A stretch of 64,000 bases of DNA. Origin: Duganella aceris (lineage in GTDB: Bacteria > Pseudomonadota > Gammaproteobacteria > Burkholderiales > Burkholderiaceae_D). Both the position numbers and the translations under genes were made by a program. Position 1 is the stretch's first letter. Every line of letters begins with the position of its first letter. The notes below the pieces were generated by a model. That model searched no databases and had not been told where the DNA came from. It saw only the letters and a program-made list of their open reading frames with translations. The stretch covers positions 434,001 through 498,000 of the forward strand of contig NZ_JAADJT010000004.1 in NCBI RefSeq assembly GCF_011090165.1, in the 5' to 3' direction. Positions 30,410 through 39,902 of the stretch are shown here, piece by piece.

Positions 30410-32046
30410 GCGACCGTCGCGATACCGTACTTGCGCTGGGTGTGGTTGTACTGCGCTTCCAGCGCCTGCAACGATGGATGGGCGGCGTCGATCTTGCGCA
30501 TGCGCTCCAGCAGGAACGCGCATTGCTCGGCCAGCGGCATTTCCCAACCGAGGTCGTCGAGCTGCTTGAGGATCGCCGAGGCCGCCGCCGGCAGCAGCGA
30601 CATATTCGCCGGCGCCTTGCGCAGCGCGGCGTTCAGCGTATCGACCGCCGCGCGCAAATCGCCGTGGCCGCGCTGCTCCTGGGCGTGGGCGATCAGTTCC
30701 TCGACGTGCAGCTTGATCTGCTCGCCCATGCCGGCGGCCAAGTCGTGGCGGCCGGCTTTTTCAAACACTTCCACCGCGTCGTCCATCGAGACGCCGCTGT
30801 CGGTATCGTTCATCAGGTTCAGCATCAGGTCGGACGCCTGCTGGTCCAGCTTGACGTTCAGGCAGCTCTGCACCAGCCCCAGCTTCAGCCCGGTCGACAG
30901 GCCGCGGCTGGCGCCGACCGCGTTGACGGCGGTGGTCAGCTCGGCGGCCGCGCCGGCGACGTTGCCGGTCATCTCCTGCAGCAGGCCGGCGGCGATGGCG
31001 CGGCAGGCGTCGACGTTGGCGCTGGCGCGCAAAGAGCGCTCCATGTCGCGGATCACGTTGCCGGCCTGGTTGGCGTCGCCTTTCTTGACCAGCGTCTTGA
31101 CCAGCTTGACGTGGTCCTCGGGATCGCGGAACTCCGAATACTTGGCCTTTGCCACGACCTGCTTGAAGGCCTTCTCGGCCACGCTGACGTCGCCGGTCTC
31201 GTAGGCCACTTCGCCCAGATGCCGCAGCCGGCGCACCATGTGCGGCGAGATCGCCACCGCGTCCTCCAGGATCTTCTTGGCCGACTCCTGCTGGCCCAGC
31301 GCCTCGTGCGTGCGCGCCAGCAAATCGTAGGCCGCCATGTACTTGGAGTTATGGATCAACAATTCCTGCAGCGTGTCCTGCGCTTCGATGTATTTGCGCT
31401 GGCCGAACTGGCAGCGCGCCATGCCCAGGTGGGCCCAGGCGATGGGGCGGGTCATCAGGATCACCTGGTAGACCAGCTCGGCCTCGGCCAGCTCGCCCAG
31501 TTGCACCAGCAGCTCGGCGCGCAGGCGGGCGAAGTCGATGGCGTAACGCGGGTTGTTGCCTTCGCCGGCCTTGCAGTCGGCGATGGCGCGGCGCAGGCTG
31601 CCGCCTTCGATCAGGTCATAGATGGGCAGGAAAACGTCGCGCCGCTCGACCGCCTTGCGCAGGCGTTGCAGCAGCGAGTCGACGGTGAAGGGCTTGAGCA
31701 CATAATCGGTCGGCGTCAGCTCGGCCGCGCCGATGACTTTGCTGTACACGCCTTCGGAGGTCAGCATGACGAAAATGGTCCACGGCAGGATCAGCTTGTG
31801 GTGGCGCAGGTCTTCCAGCAGCTGCTGACCGTCCTGGCCGTTGTTCTCGCCGCTGCCGTTGCCCAGGTCGTATTCGCACAGGATGATGTCGAACGGCTTC
31901 TTGGCCAGCTGGCGGATCGCCGTGCCGGAACTGACGGCGTATTCGACCTTGGTGATCGACGCCTGGGTCAGCATATTGTGCAGGCTGCCGCGCATCCCCG
32001 GATTGGGGTCCACGATCAGCACCGACAAGTCGCTATATTCCGCCAT
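30406..32046 (-). CDS. response regulator with TPR-like output
   Basis: The N-terminal receiver domain (about 1-130) has phosphoacceptor Asp60 in LCEYDLG, the switch Thr in VMLTSEG and Lys in VLKPFT. The acidic pocket is reduced to one Asp (LIVDPNPG). The rest, about 410 residues, is helical and repeat-like, consistent with TPR repeats (for instance AWAHLGMARCQFGQRKYIEAQ and YDLLARTHEALGQQESAKKIL). There is no DNA-binding domain, so output is likely protein-protein contact. ATG at 32046 has AGGGA 9 bases upstream. No histidine kinase is adjacent, making it an orphan regulator. Confidence 0.88.
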   Translation of the reverse strand: MAEYSDLSVLIVDPNPGMRGSLHNMLTQASITKVEYAVSSGTAIRQLAKKPFDIILCEYDLGNGSGENNGQDGQQLLEDLRHHKLILPWTIFVMLTSEGVYSKVIGAAELTPTDYVLKPFTVDSLLQRLRKAVERRDVFLPIYDLIEGGSLRRAIADCKAGEGNNPRYAIDFARLRAELLVQLGELAEAELVYQVILMTRPIAWAHLGMARCQFGQRKYIEAQDTLQELLIHNSKYMAAYDLLARTHEALGQQESAKKILEDAVAISPHMVRRLRHLGEVAYETGDVSVAEKAFKQVVAKAKYSEFRDPEDHVKLVKTLVKKGDANQAGNVIRDMERSLRASANVDACRAIAAGLLQEMTGNVAGAAAELTTAVNAVGASRGLSTGLKLGLVQSCLNVKLDQQASDLMLNLMNDTDSGVSMDDAVEVFEKAGRHDLAAGMGEQIKLHVEELIAHAQEQRGHGDLRAAVDTLNAALRKAPANMSLLPAAASAILKQLDDLGWEMPLAEQCAFLLERMRKIDAAHPSLQALEAQYNHTQRKYGIATVA

Positions 32047-32200
32047 GTTGCACATCCCTGCTTAGTTAAGGGATAGCATACTCCAAGGCAAGTCGAAATG
32101 TGCCGAATTTGCGCGGTTTGCGGGGCAAAGCGGGGCAAAACGTTGCTTCTGTGGCAGTTTTTGGCCGTAATTGCCGCTGTATAGGCAGAGCGGTAAGGGG

Positions 32201-32206
32201 TATAAT
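32201..32206 (+). promoter_or_regulatory. -10 box upstream of purL
   Basis: A perfect TATAAT lies about 88 bases before the purL start. I see no convincing -35 at 16-18 bases upstream, so activation or an extended -10 contact may be needed. Confidence 0.45.
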
Positions 32207-32293
32207 GCGCGCAAAGGAAATTCTGCATTACAAGTATCTCGTGCTCCATCTACCTTTAATCCGCAGCCACGCTGCATCAACCATCCTCCAAAT

Positions 32294-35200
32294 ATGTTGA
32301 TCCTGCCGGGCTCCAACGCCCTGTCCGCATTCCGTAGCCAACGCCTGTTAACGCAATTGCAAGCGGTGCTGCCCGCCGTCGCCGCCGTCCAGGCGCGCTA
32401 TGTCCACTTCATCGATGCCGCCGCGCCGCTGTCGTCCGACGACACCGCGCGCCTCGGCGCCATGCTGACCTACGGTGACCCGGCCCAGGCCGACAACACC
32501 GATGGCGTGGCCGAAGAATTCTTCGTCATCCCGCGCTTCGGCACGATCTCGCCGTGGGCCTCGAAGGCCACCGACATCGTCCACAACTGCGGCATGGCCG
32601 ACATCAAGCGCGTCGAGCGCGGTATCGCGTTCCGCATCAACCTCAAGACCGGCATCCTCGGCAGCAGCATCGGCGCCGCCAAGAAGCTGTCGGACGAGGA
32701 AACCCAGGCCGTCGCCGCGCTGCTGCACGACCGCATGACCGAATCGGTGCTGCGCCATGCCGACGACGCAGCCGGCCTGTTCCGCGAGCTGGAAGCCAAG
32801 CCGCTGGAATCGGTCGACGTGATCGGCATGGGCAAGAACGCGCTGGAAAAAGCCAACACCGATCTCGGCCTGGCGATGTCCGACGACGAGATCGACTACC
32901 TGGACGCCGCCTTCACCAAGGCCGGTCGCAATCCGACCGACGTCGAGCTGATGATGTTCGCGCAGGCCAACTCGGAACACTGCCGCCACAAGATTTTCAA
33001 CGCCGACTGGACCATCGATGGCGAGGCGCAGACCAAGTCGCTGTTCGGCATGATCAAGAACACCCACCAGTTGCAGCCGAAAGGCACCATCGTCGCCTAC
33101 AGCGACAACTCGTCGATCATGGAAGGCGCGGAAGTGATGCGCTTCTTCCCGCAAGGCGACGGCCAGCAGTACGCGCCGATCACCGAGCTGACCCACACGC
33201 TGATGAAGGTCGAGACGCACAACCACCCGACGGCGATTTCGCCGTTCCCTGGCGCCTCGACCGGCGCCGGCGGCGAGATCCGCGACGAGGGCGCGACCGG
33301 CCGTGGCGCCAAGCCGAAGGCCGGCCTGACCGGTTTCACGGTATCCAACCTGATGCTGCCTGGCGCCGTGCAGGCCTGGGAAAACGATGCCGACGTGACC
33401 GCGTCGGTGGCGGACTACCGCGACAGTGGCAAAGCCTACGGCAAGCCTGACCGCATCGCCTCGGCTTTACAGATCATGATCGAAGGCCCGTTGGGCGGCG
33501 CCGCGTTCAGCAATGAATTCGGCCGTCCGGTACTGGGCGGTTACTTCCGTACCTACGAACAAAACATCGGCAAGCGCTTCGCCGGCGCGCACGACACCGT
33601 GATCGGCTACCACAAGCCGATCATGATCGCCGGCGGCATCGGCAACATCTCCGGCCAGCACACGCACAAGAACGACATCCCGGTCGGCAGCCTGCTGGTG
33701 CAGCTGGGCGGTCCCGGCATGCGCATCGGCATGGGCGGCTCGGCCGCGTCGTCGATGGCCACCGGCACCAACACCGCCGACCTGGACTTCGACTCGGTCC
33801 AGCGCGGCAATCCGGAAATGGAACGCCGCGCCCAGGAAGTGATCAACGGCTGCTGGCAGCTCGGCGCCAACAACCCGATCATCTCGATCCACGACGTCGG
33901 CGCCGGCGGTCTGTCGAACGCCTTCCCGGAAATCACCAACGACGCCAAGCGCGGCGCGATCTTCGACCTGCGCAAGATTCCGCTGGAAGAGAGCGGCATG
34001 GCGCCGAAGGAAATCTGGTCCAACGAATCGCAGGAACGCTACGTGCTGGCCATCGCGCCGGAAAGCCTGCCGATGTTCAAGGCGCTGTGCGAGCGCGAGC
34101 GCTGCCTGTTCGCCGTGGTCGGCACCGCGACCGAAGAACGCCAGCTGAAGCTGATCGATCCGGAACTCGGCAACGAGCCGGTCGACATGCCAATGGATGT
34201 CCTGCTGGGCAAGCCGCCTAAAATGCAGCGCGACGTGCATCACGTGCAAAACGATTTCCCGGCGATCGACCTGACCGGCATGGATCTGGAAGAAGCCGCC
34301 AAGCGCGTGCTGCTGTTGCCGACCGTCGGCGACAAATCGTTCCTGATCACCATCGGCGACCGCACCGTCGGCGGCATGTCGGTGCGCGACCAGATGGTCG
34401 GCCCATGGCAGGTGCCGGTGGCCGATTGCGCCGTCACCGCGATGAGCTTCGAGGGCTACCTCGGCGAAGCGATGGCGATGGGCGAGCGCACGCCGTTGGC
34501 CGTCATCAACGCCGCCGCCTCGGGCCGCATGGCCGTCGGCGAGGCGATCACCAACATTGCCCCCGCGCCGATCAAGGATATCTCCGACATCAAGCTGTCG
34601 GCCAACTGGATGGCCGCCTGCGGCCAGCCCGGCCAGGACGCGGCGCTGTTCGACACCGTCAAGGCGGTCGGCATGGAGCTGTGCCCGGCATTGGGTATCT
34701 CGATCCCGGTCGGCAAGGATTCGCTGTCGATGCGCACCACCTGGAAGGATGAGGGCGAATCGAAAGCGGTCACCTCGCCGGTATCGCTGATCGTCTCGGC
34801 ATTCGCGCCGGTGCACGACGTGCGCAAATCGCTGACGCCGCAAATCAAGACCGACGCCGGCGACACCTCGATCATCCTGATCGACCTGGGCCGCGGCAAG
34901 AACCGCCTCGGCGCCTCGGCGCTGTCGCTGGTCATGGGCCAGCTGGGCAACGAAACGCCGGACGTCGACAGCGCGGAAGACCTGAAAGGCTTCTTCGCCG
35001 CGATCCAGCAACTGAACAACGACGGCAAGCTGTTGGCCTACCACGACCGTTCCGACGGCGGCCTGTACGGCACGCTGACCGAGATGGCCTTTGCCGGCCG
35101 CGCCGGTCTGTCGATCAACCTCGACATCCTGACCCTGGAAGCCGGCCACGGCGCCGACCACGGCGACGCCAAGAACTGGGCCGGCCAGATCGCCGAACGC

Positions 35201-36343
35201 CGCAACGAGCAAACGCTGGCCGCGCTGTTCTCGGAAGAGCTGGGCGCCGTGATCCAGGTTCGCGCCGACGAGAAATCGCTGGTCATGGACGTGCTGCGCA
35301 CCTTCAACTTGGGCGCGTGCAGCCACATCATCGGCAAGCCGAACGACCGTGGCGTGATCGAGTTCACCCGCGATGCCAAGGTCATCTACGCCAAGCCGCG
35401 CGCCGAACTGCACCGCCTGTGGAGCGAGACCAGCTGGCGCATCGCCCGCCTGCGCGACAATCCGGCCTGCGCCGATGCCGAATACGACCGTATCCTGGAC
35501 GAAACCGATCCAGGCATGACGCCGAAGATCAGCTTCGACCTGAGCGACAACGTCGCCGCGCCGTTCCTGGCCACCGGCGTGCGTCCGCGCGTCGCCATCC
35601 TGCGCGAGCAGGGCGTCAACTCGCATATCGAGACCGCGTATGTCATGCACCAGGCCGGCTTCACCGCCGTCGACGTGCACATGAGCGACCTGATCGCGGG
35701 CCGCGCCAAGCTGGACGACTTCCAGGGCGTGATCGCCGTCGGCGGTTTCTCGTACGGCGACGTGCTGGGCGCCGGCGAAGGCTGGGCCAAGACGATCCTG
35801 TTCAACGCGGCATTGTCGGACCAGTTCGCCCGCTTCTTCGCGCGCAGCGACAGCTTCGGCCTCGGCGTCTGCAACGGTTGCCAGATGATGAGCAATCTGA
35901 AGTCGATGATCCCGGGCGCGCACGCGTGGCCGAAGTTCACCACCAACAAGTCGGAGAAGTTCGAAGCCCGCTTCGCGATGGTGGAAGTGCTGGATTCGCC
36001 GTCGATCTTCTTCAACGGCATGGCCGGCACGCAGACCCCGATCGCCATCGCCCACGGCGAAGGCTACGCCGACTTCACGCAGACCGGCAACATCGGCGAA
36101 GCGGTCGCGGCGATGCGCTTCATCGACAATCGCGGCGCCGCCACCGAAGCCTATCCGTACAACCCGAACGGCTCGCCGCAAGGCCTGACCTCGGTGACCA
36201 CGGCCGACGGCCGCTTCACGGTGATGATGCCGCACGCCGAGCGCGTGTTCCGCACGGTGCAGCAATCGTGGCATCCGGAAGCGTGGGGCGAGGATTCGCC
36301 GTGGATGCGCATGTTCCGCAATGCCCGCAAGTTCGTCGGGTAA
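32294..36343 (+). CDS. purL: phosphoribosylformylglycinamidine synthase
   Basis: PurL makes formylglycinamidine ribonucleotide from FGAR, glutamine and ATP in purine synthesis. The 1349-residue length shows the large, single-chain type. An N-terminal PurS-like part is followed by the two AIR-synthase-like halves (with [36 protein letters not shown] and [14 protein letters not shown]). The C-terminal glutaminase domain has Cys1193 in GVCNGCQMM and the terminal [10 protein letters not shown]. The ATG at 32294 has no clear Shine-Dalgarno, and upstream frames would cross the -10 box. It ends in a strong terminator. Confidence 0.98.
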   Translation: MLILPGSNALSAFRSQRLLTQLQAVLPAVAAVQARYVHFIDAAAPLSSDDTARLGAMLTYGDPAQADNTDGVAEEFFVIPRFGTISPWASKATDIVHNCGMADIKRVERGIAFRINLKTGILGSSIGAAKKLSDEETQAVAALLHDRMTESVLRHADDAAGLFRELEAKPLESVDVIGMGKNALEKANTDLGLAMSDDEIDYLDAAFTKAGRNPTDVELMMFAQANSEHCRHKIFNADWTIDGEAQTKSLFGMIKNTHQLQPKGTIVAYSDNSSIMEGAEVMRFFPQGDGQQYAPITELTHTLMKVETHNHPTAISPFPGASTGAGGEIRDEGATGRGAKPKAGLTGFTVSNLMLPGAVQAWENDADVTASVADYRDSGKAYGKPDRIASALQIMIEGPLGGAAFSNEFGRPVLGGYFRTYEQNIGKRFAGAHDTVIGYHKPIMIAGGIGNISGQHTHKNDIPVGSLLVQLGGPGMRIGMGGSAASSMATGTNTADLDFDSVQRGNPEMERRAQEVINGCWQLGANNPIISIHDVGAGGLSNAFPEITNDAKRGAIFDLRKIPLEESGMAPKEIWSNESQERYVLAIAPESLPMFKALCERERCLFAVVGTATEERQLKLIDPELGNEPVDMPMDVLLGKPPKMQRDVHHVQNDFPAIDLTGMDLEEAAKRVLLLPTVGDKSFLITIGDRTVGGMSVRDQMVGPWQVPVADCAVTAMSFEGYLGEAMAMGERTPLAVINAAASGRMAVGEAITNIAPAPIKDISDIKLSANWMAACGQPGQDAALFDTVKAVGMELCPALGISIPVGKDSLSMRTTWKDEGESKAVTSPVSLIVSAFAPVHDVRKSLTPQIKTDAGDTSIILIDLGRGKNRLGASALSLVMGQLGNETPDVDSAEDLKGFFAAIQQLNNDGKLLAYHDRSDGGLYGTLTEMAFAGRAGLSINLDILTLEAGHGADHGDAKNWAGQIAERRNEQTLAALFSEELGAVIQVRADEKSLVMDVLRTFNLGACSHIIGKPNDRGVIEFTRDAKVIYAKPRAELHRLWSETSWRIARLRDNPACADAEYDRILDETDPGMTPKISFDLSDNVAAPFLATGVRPRVAILREQGVNSHIETAYVMHQAGFTAVDVHMSDLIAGRAKLDDFQGVIAVGGFSYGDVLGAGEGWAKTILFNAALSDQFARFFARSDSFGLGVCNGCQMMSNLKSMIPGAHAWPKFTTNKSEKFEARFAMVEVLDSPSIFFNGMAGTQTPIAIAHGEGYADFTQTGNIGEAVAAMRFIDNRGAATEAYPYNPNGSPQGLTSVTTADGRFTVMMPHAERVFRTVQQSWHPEAWGEDSPWMRMFRNARKFVG

Positions 36344-36350
36344 AAAGCAG

Positions 36351-36381
36351 AAAGGCCGGAGACGATCCGGCCTTTTTTTTT
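36351..36381 (+). terminator. intrinsic terminator after purL
   Basis: AAAGGCCGGA (36351-36360) pairs with TCCGGCCTTT (36366-36375), with a long T-run following. Confidence 0.92.
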
Positions 36382-36389
36382 AAAAATTC

Positions 36390-36465
36390 GGTGTCAGTGC
36401 CGACATTCGGACACGGGCTCAGCAACTAATGGCTGAGCTCGTGTCTGAATGTCGGCACTGACACC
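36390..36465. repeat. REP-like hairpin, copy 2
   Basis: The arms at 36390-36415 and 36440-36465 match copy 1 at 22909 except for one C-to-T change that leaves a G-U pair. The loop differs and adds a GCTCAGC/GCTGAGC inner stem. T-runs follow on both strands, so it could end transcription in both directions between purL and the convergent aldo/keto reductase gene. Confidence 0.85.
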
Positions 36466-36470
36466 TTTTT

Positions 36471-37319
36471 TTATATTGCGGTCAGCGCTGCGAGGGTGGC
36501 GACATCGAGCCGCAGCGTGCCGGCGGCGACATTTTCACGCAGGTGCGCCACCGACGAGGTGCCAGGGATGACCAGTATGTTCGGCGAGCGCTGCAGCAGC
36601 CAGGCCAGGGCCACCTGCATCGGCGTCGCCTCCAGCGCGGCGGCAGCCTGCGTCAGCGCGTCCGATTGCAGCGGTGAGAAGCCGCCCAACGGGAAGAAGG
36701 GCACGTAGGCGATGCCCTGCGCCGCCAGCGTGTCGATCAGCGCGTCGTCGCCGCGATGCGCGAGGTTGTAGTGGTTCTGCACGCAGACGATGTCGGTGAT
36801 CCGCTGCGCCTCCGCCACCTGTTGCGCATCGACGTTGCTCAGGCCGATGTGGCGGATCAATCCTTCCTCCTTCAAGCGCAGCATCGTCGCCAGCGATTCG
36901 GCGATCGACGAGCCGTCGGGGCCTTCCAGGCCTGGTGCGCGCAGATTGACCACGTCCAAGTGATCCAGACCCAGGTTGCGCAGGTTGTCATGGACCGCGT
37001 CGCGCAGTTGCTGCGGCGAGGCCGCCGGTTGCCACGAGGCGTCGGCGCCGCGCAGGAAGCCGATCTTCGTGACGATGGTCAGATCGTCGCGGTACGGGTG
37101 CAACGCCTCGCGGATGATTTGATTGGTCACGTGCGGGCCGTAGAAATCCGAGGTGTCGATGTGATTGATGCCGAGCTCGATGGCCTCGCGCAGCACGGCG
37201 ACCGCTGCCGCGCGATCCTTCGGCGGACCCCAGACGTGCGGGCCGGCCAGCTGCATCGCGCCGTAGCCGATGCGGTTGAAGGCGATGGCGCTGTTTGCGG
37301 GTGTGAATGGGGTACTCAT
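36471..37319 (-). CDS. aldo/keto reductase
   Basis: This 282-residue NADPH-dependent oxidoreductase has the TIM-barrel landmarks of the family: Asp55 and Tyr60 in HIDTSDFYG, Lys85 in IVTKIGF, and GLSNVD and VIPGTSSVAHLREN for the cofactor. The position usually held by the catalytic His is VVNLRAP, with Asn125 in its place, as I recall for the YdbC-like branch. It is divergent from a LysR regulator that probably controls it. Substrate unknown. Confidence 0.92.
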   Translation of the reverse strand: MSTPFTPANSAIAFNRIGYGAMQLAGPHVWGPPKDRAAAVAVLREAIELGINHIDTSDFYGPHVTNQIIREALHPYRDDLTIVTKIGFLRGADASWQPAASPQQLRDAVHDNLRNLGLDHLDVVNLRAPGLEGPDGSSIAESLATMLRLKEEGLIRHIGLSNVDAQQVAEAQRITDIVCVQNHYNLAHRGDDALIDTLAAQGIAYVPFFPLGGFSPLQSDALTQAAAALEATPMQVALAWLLQRSPNILVIPGTSSVAHLRENVAAGTLRLDVATLAALTAI

Positions 37320-37419
37320 GAAAACTCCTGAATTGGGTGGGTGACGTGAACATCATAGCGTCGTAGATAGTGTGTGATAATCCGGTTAATGCCACACAGG
37401 CTGTACCGGATTCCGCACA

Positions 37420-38319
37420 ATGAACGAACCGCATTCCCTGTCCGACCTGTCGACCTTCGCTCTGGTGGTCGAACATCGCGGCTTTCGCCAGGCGGCGCGT
37501 GCCAGCGGGCAATCCGCGTCGGCGTTGAGCGAGTCGCTGCGAAGGCTGGAGAACCAGCTCGGCATCCGCCTCCTGCTGCGCACCACCCGCAGCGTGACGC
37601 CGACCGAGGCAGGGGCCTTGCTGCTGAGCCGGCTGCGGCCGGCCCTGAACGAAGTCGCCAGCGCGCTGGACATCCTGAACGACCTGCGCGCCAGCCCGCG
37701 CGGCACGCTGCGGCTGAATGTTCCGGTCGGCGCGGCGCTGTTTTTCCTGCAGCCGTTGATCGATCGCTTCATGCACGCGTACCCTGAGATCTTGCTGGAC
37801 ATCGTGGTCGACAACAACTTCGTCGACGTTGTCGCCAGCGGTTGCGACGCCGGCATTCGCTACGGCGAGCGGTTGGAGCAGGACATGATCGCGGTGCCCA
37901 TCGGCCCGCGCACGCAGCGCTTCGCGGTGGCCGCCGCGCCGTCGTATCTGGCGCGGCGTGGCGTGCCGCAGCATCCGCGTGACCTGCTGGATCACGCCTG
38001 CCTGCGCGGCAAGTTTCTCAGCGGTGCGATGCCGCAGTGGGAATTCGAGCGTGATGGGCAGACCTTAAGCGTCGAACCTAACGGCCCGTTGATTGTGACG
38101 CCCACGGTATTCGATCTGGCGGTCAGCGCGGCGGTGGCGGGGCACGGCGTGATTTATCTGTTTGAAGAATGGCTTGAACCATATATCACCGCCGGCCGAT
38201 TGCAGCCGATATTGCAGGATTGGTGGATGGATTTTCCAGGGCCGTATCTTTATTATTCTGGCCGACGCCATCTGCCGGCGCCGCTGCGCGCATTCGTGGA
38301 TTTTATTCAGGCGCCTTGA
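37420..38319 (+). CDS. LysR-family transcriptional regulator
   Basis: The first 60 residues form a LysR-type winged helix (DLSTFALVVEHRGFRQAARASGQ, then SALSESLRRLENQLGIRLLLRTTRSV). The rest is a substrate-binding-like domain of the PBP2 type. Length is 299 residues. It is divergent from the aldo/keto reductase with 100 bases between, the standard layout for a LysR regulator and its target. Its end overlaps the convergent AlkD-like gene by 17 bases. Confidence 0.93.
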   Translation: MNEPHSLSDLSTFALVVEHRGFRQAARASGQSASALSESLRRLENQLGIRLLLRTTRSVTPTEAGALLLSRLRPALNEVASALDILNDLRASPRGTLRLNVPVGAALFFLQPLIDRFMHAYPEILLDIVVDNNFVDVVASGCDAGIRYGERLEQDMIAVPIGPRTQRFAVAAAPSYLARRGVPQHPRDLLDHACLRGKFLSGAMPQWEFERDGQTLSVEPNGPLIVTPTVFDLAVSAAVAGHGVIYLFEEWLEPYITAGRLQPILQDWWMDFPGPYLYYSGRRHLPAPLRAFVDFIQAP

Positions 38320-38974
38320 AATGTTTATTCGCCTCACGGAAGGTCAACGGCGATAAACGGTGTTTCTGTTCAAGTGTAAATGTCCGCACCGTCTGCGCAT
38401 CGTGGCGCGCGAAATCCCGCAAAGCCCAGCCGATGGCCTTTTGAATAAAGAATTCCTTCTCGTGCGCCAAGGCCAGCGAATATTCAAATAAACGATTTAC
38501 ATCGACATGCTCGCGCCAGCCCAATTGATGCAATACCGCGACGCGACGCATCCACATATTCTCGTGCTTCAGGGCGGCGTCCATATGCTCGTGGCCGTAT
38601 CTTAAAACGTCGCCGACCGTTGAGGCCAGCGCGTCAACGGTATCCCACCACGATTTCTCTCGGCAAAACTGCAGCAGCCGGGGAATGTCGTCGATCTTGA
38701 ATTCTTTCCAGTGCATCGCCAGCAGATCCAGCGCCACGTATTGATATTCGCGCTGCGGCAAGGCCCATAGCTGCCACGCTTGCGCGAGCAGAACGTCCGC
38801 GCCGCTGCCGGCCAGCGCCTTCAGCAGCGGCTTGGCGGCCGTCCTGCGCTGCGGTGTGCCGATACCGAGATAATCGAACTGGTCGCGCATGTAGGCGCGC
38901 ATCGCGGGCGCGCGGGAGGGATCGATGAACGGGGCGAGGGCGCTATCAAGCTGAGGGAGGAAATCGGAACTCAT
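38303..38974 (-). CDS. AlkD-like DNA alkylation repair protein
   Basis: The 223-residue product is all-helical and carries the AlkD/HEAT-repeat marks YLGIGTPQRR, REYQYVALDLL, EKSWWDTVDALAS and EFFIQKAIGWALRDFAR. AlkD is a DNA glycosylase that removes bulky or positively charged alkylated bases. The WWDTVD segment holds the catalytic Asp in known members. The ATG at 38974 fits the family start, and an upstream frame adds 16 unrelated residues. No strong binding site is seen. It is divergent from the ArsR gene, with 84 bases between starts. Confidence 0.9.
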   Translation of the reverse strand: MSSDFLPQLDSALAPFIDPSRAPAMRAYMRDQFDYLGIGTPQRRTAAKPLLKALAGSGADVLLAQAWQLWALPQREYQYVALDLLAMHWKEFKIDDIPRLLQFCREKSWWDTVDALASTVGDVLRYGHEHMDAALKHENMWMRRVAVLHQLGWREHVDVNRLFEYSLALAHEKEFFIQKAIGWALRDFARHDAQTVRTFTLEQKHRLSPLTFREANKHFKAPE

Positions 38975-39016
38975 AGGCAAATTATGCCAGTCATTGCTTG
39001 CTTGACGCACGACCAA

Positions 39017-39046
39017 TTGCATTGTAAATTACCAAGTAGTTATATA
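39017..39046 (+). promoter_or_regulatory. promoter and likely operator of the ArsR/SRPBCC pair
   Basis: TTGCAT (39017-39022) and TATATA (39041-39046) are 18 bases apart. The spacer and -10 hold an imperfect palindrome, ATTACCAAGTAGTTAT (39028-39043), placed where an autorepressing ArsR protein would bind. Confidence 0.5.
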
Positions 39047-39058
39047 AGGAGCGCATCG

Positions 39059-39373
39059 ATGCGGGAACACCAACTCAACCGGGCCTTCGCGGCGCTGGCC
39101 GATCCCACCCGGCGCGCCATCATCGCGCGCCTGGCGGCGGGCGAGGCCACCGTGATGGAATTGGCCGAGCCCTTCGCCATGACCCAGCCTGCGATCTCCA
39201 AGCACCTGAAGGTGCTGGAGGGCGCCGGATTAATCTCGCGCGGCCGGGTCGCGCAAACCCGTCCCTGCCGCCTGCAGCCGGGGCAGTTGAAAGAGGTCGC
39301 GCAGTGGATCACCGCGTATCGCACTCTCTGGGAACACAGTTTCGATCGTTTGGATGATTTTTTAAAGGACTGA
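39059..39373 (+). CDS. ArsR-family transcriptional regulator
   Basis: This 104-residue winged-helix protein shows LNRAFAALADPTRRAIIARL at the N-terminus and the recognition helix TQPAISKHLKVLEGAGLI. It lacks the metal-binding ELCVCD-type motif of true arsenic sensors, so it belongs to the non-metal group usually paired with SRPBCC proteins. AAGGA lies 8 bases before the ATG. The partner gene starts two bases after its stop, so it likely represses its own operon. Confidence 0.92.
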   Translation: MREHQLNRAFAALADPTRRAIIARLAAGEATVMELAEPFAMTQPAISKHLKVLEGAGLISRGRVAQTRPCRLQPGQLKEVAQWITAYRTLWEHSFDRLDDFLKD

Positions 39374-39375
39374 AA

Positions 39376-39861
39376 ATGGACGCCGAATTTATGATCACCC
39401 GACAGTTTAAACAGCCGCTGGAAAAAGTATGGCGAGCGTGGAGTCAGGCCGAACAAATCGGCAAATGGTGGGGGCCGAAAGGATGCAAGGTGGACGTGCG
39501 CCGGTTTGAATTCCAGCCGGGCGGATTCTTCCATTACGCCATGAATTTCGAAGGCGCGCCTGCGATGTGGGGACGATTTAATTATCGCGAAATAACGCCC
39601 CAGAAAAGTATTGCGTGGCTTAATTCCTTTTCGAATGAACGCTGCGGTATCGCGCGCGCACCGTTCAGCGATATCTGCCCGATGGAGATATTAAACACGG
39701 CCACATTCAGCGAGCAGGACGGTATTACCACCATCTCGCTGAAAGCGGCGCCGTTCGGCGAACTGGATGCCGAGCGCCAGTATTTCATCGACCTGAAGCC
39801 GTCGATGGAGCAAGGCTACGGCGGCACCTTCGACCAACTGGCCGACTGGCTGCAGGCGTAA
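39376..39861 (+). CDS. SRPBCC (AHSA1-type) domain protein
   Basis: The 161-residue product is an Aha1-C/START-like fold: FMITRQFKQPLEKVWRAWSQ at the start, WWGPKGCKV, and a C-terminal helix with MEQGYGGTFDQLADWLQA. Members bind small hydrophobic ligands or act in stress responses; the exact role is unknown. It follows the ArsR gene directly and AAAGGA precedes its ATG. The cysteines in GCKV, RCGIA and DICPM are unusual for such a small protein. Confidence 0.9.
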   Translation: MDAEFMITRQFKQPLEKVWRAWSQAEQIGKWWGPKGCKVDVRRFEFQPGGFFHYAMNFEGAPAMWGRFNYREITPQKSIAWLNSFSNERCGIARAPFSDICPMEILNTATFSEQDGITTISLKAAPFGELDAERQYFIDLKPSMEQGYGGTFDQLADWLQA

Positions 39862-39887
39862 AAAAAGCGCTCCGGGGAGCGCTTTTT
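39861..39887. terminator. bidirectional terminator after the SRPBCC gene
   Basis: AAAAAAGCGCTCC pairs with GAGCGCTTTTT around a short loop, so it serves both the plus-strand SRPBCC gene and the minus-strand parvulin gene. Confidence 0.9.
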
Positions 39888-39902
39888 CAATGAAAAGCCG
39901 GA

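Noticed and set aside
33467..36274. A 935-codon open frame antisense to purL
   Set aside because: Shadow of purL codon usage; no recognisable domain or ribosome binding site.
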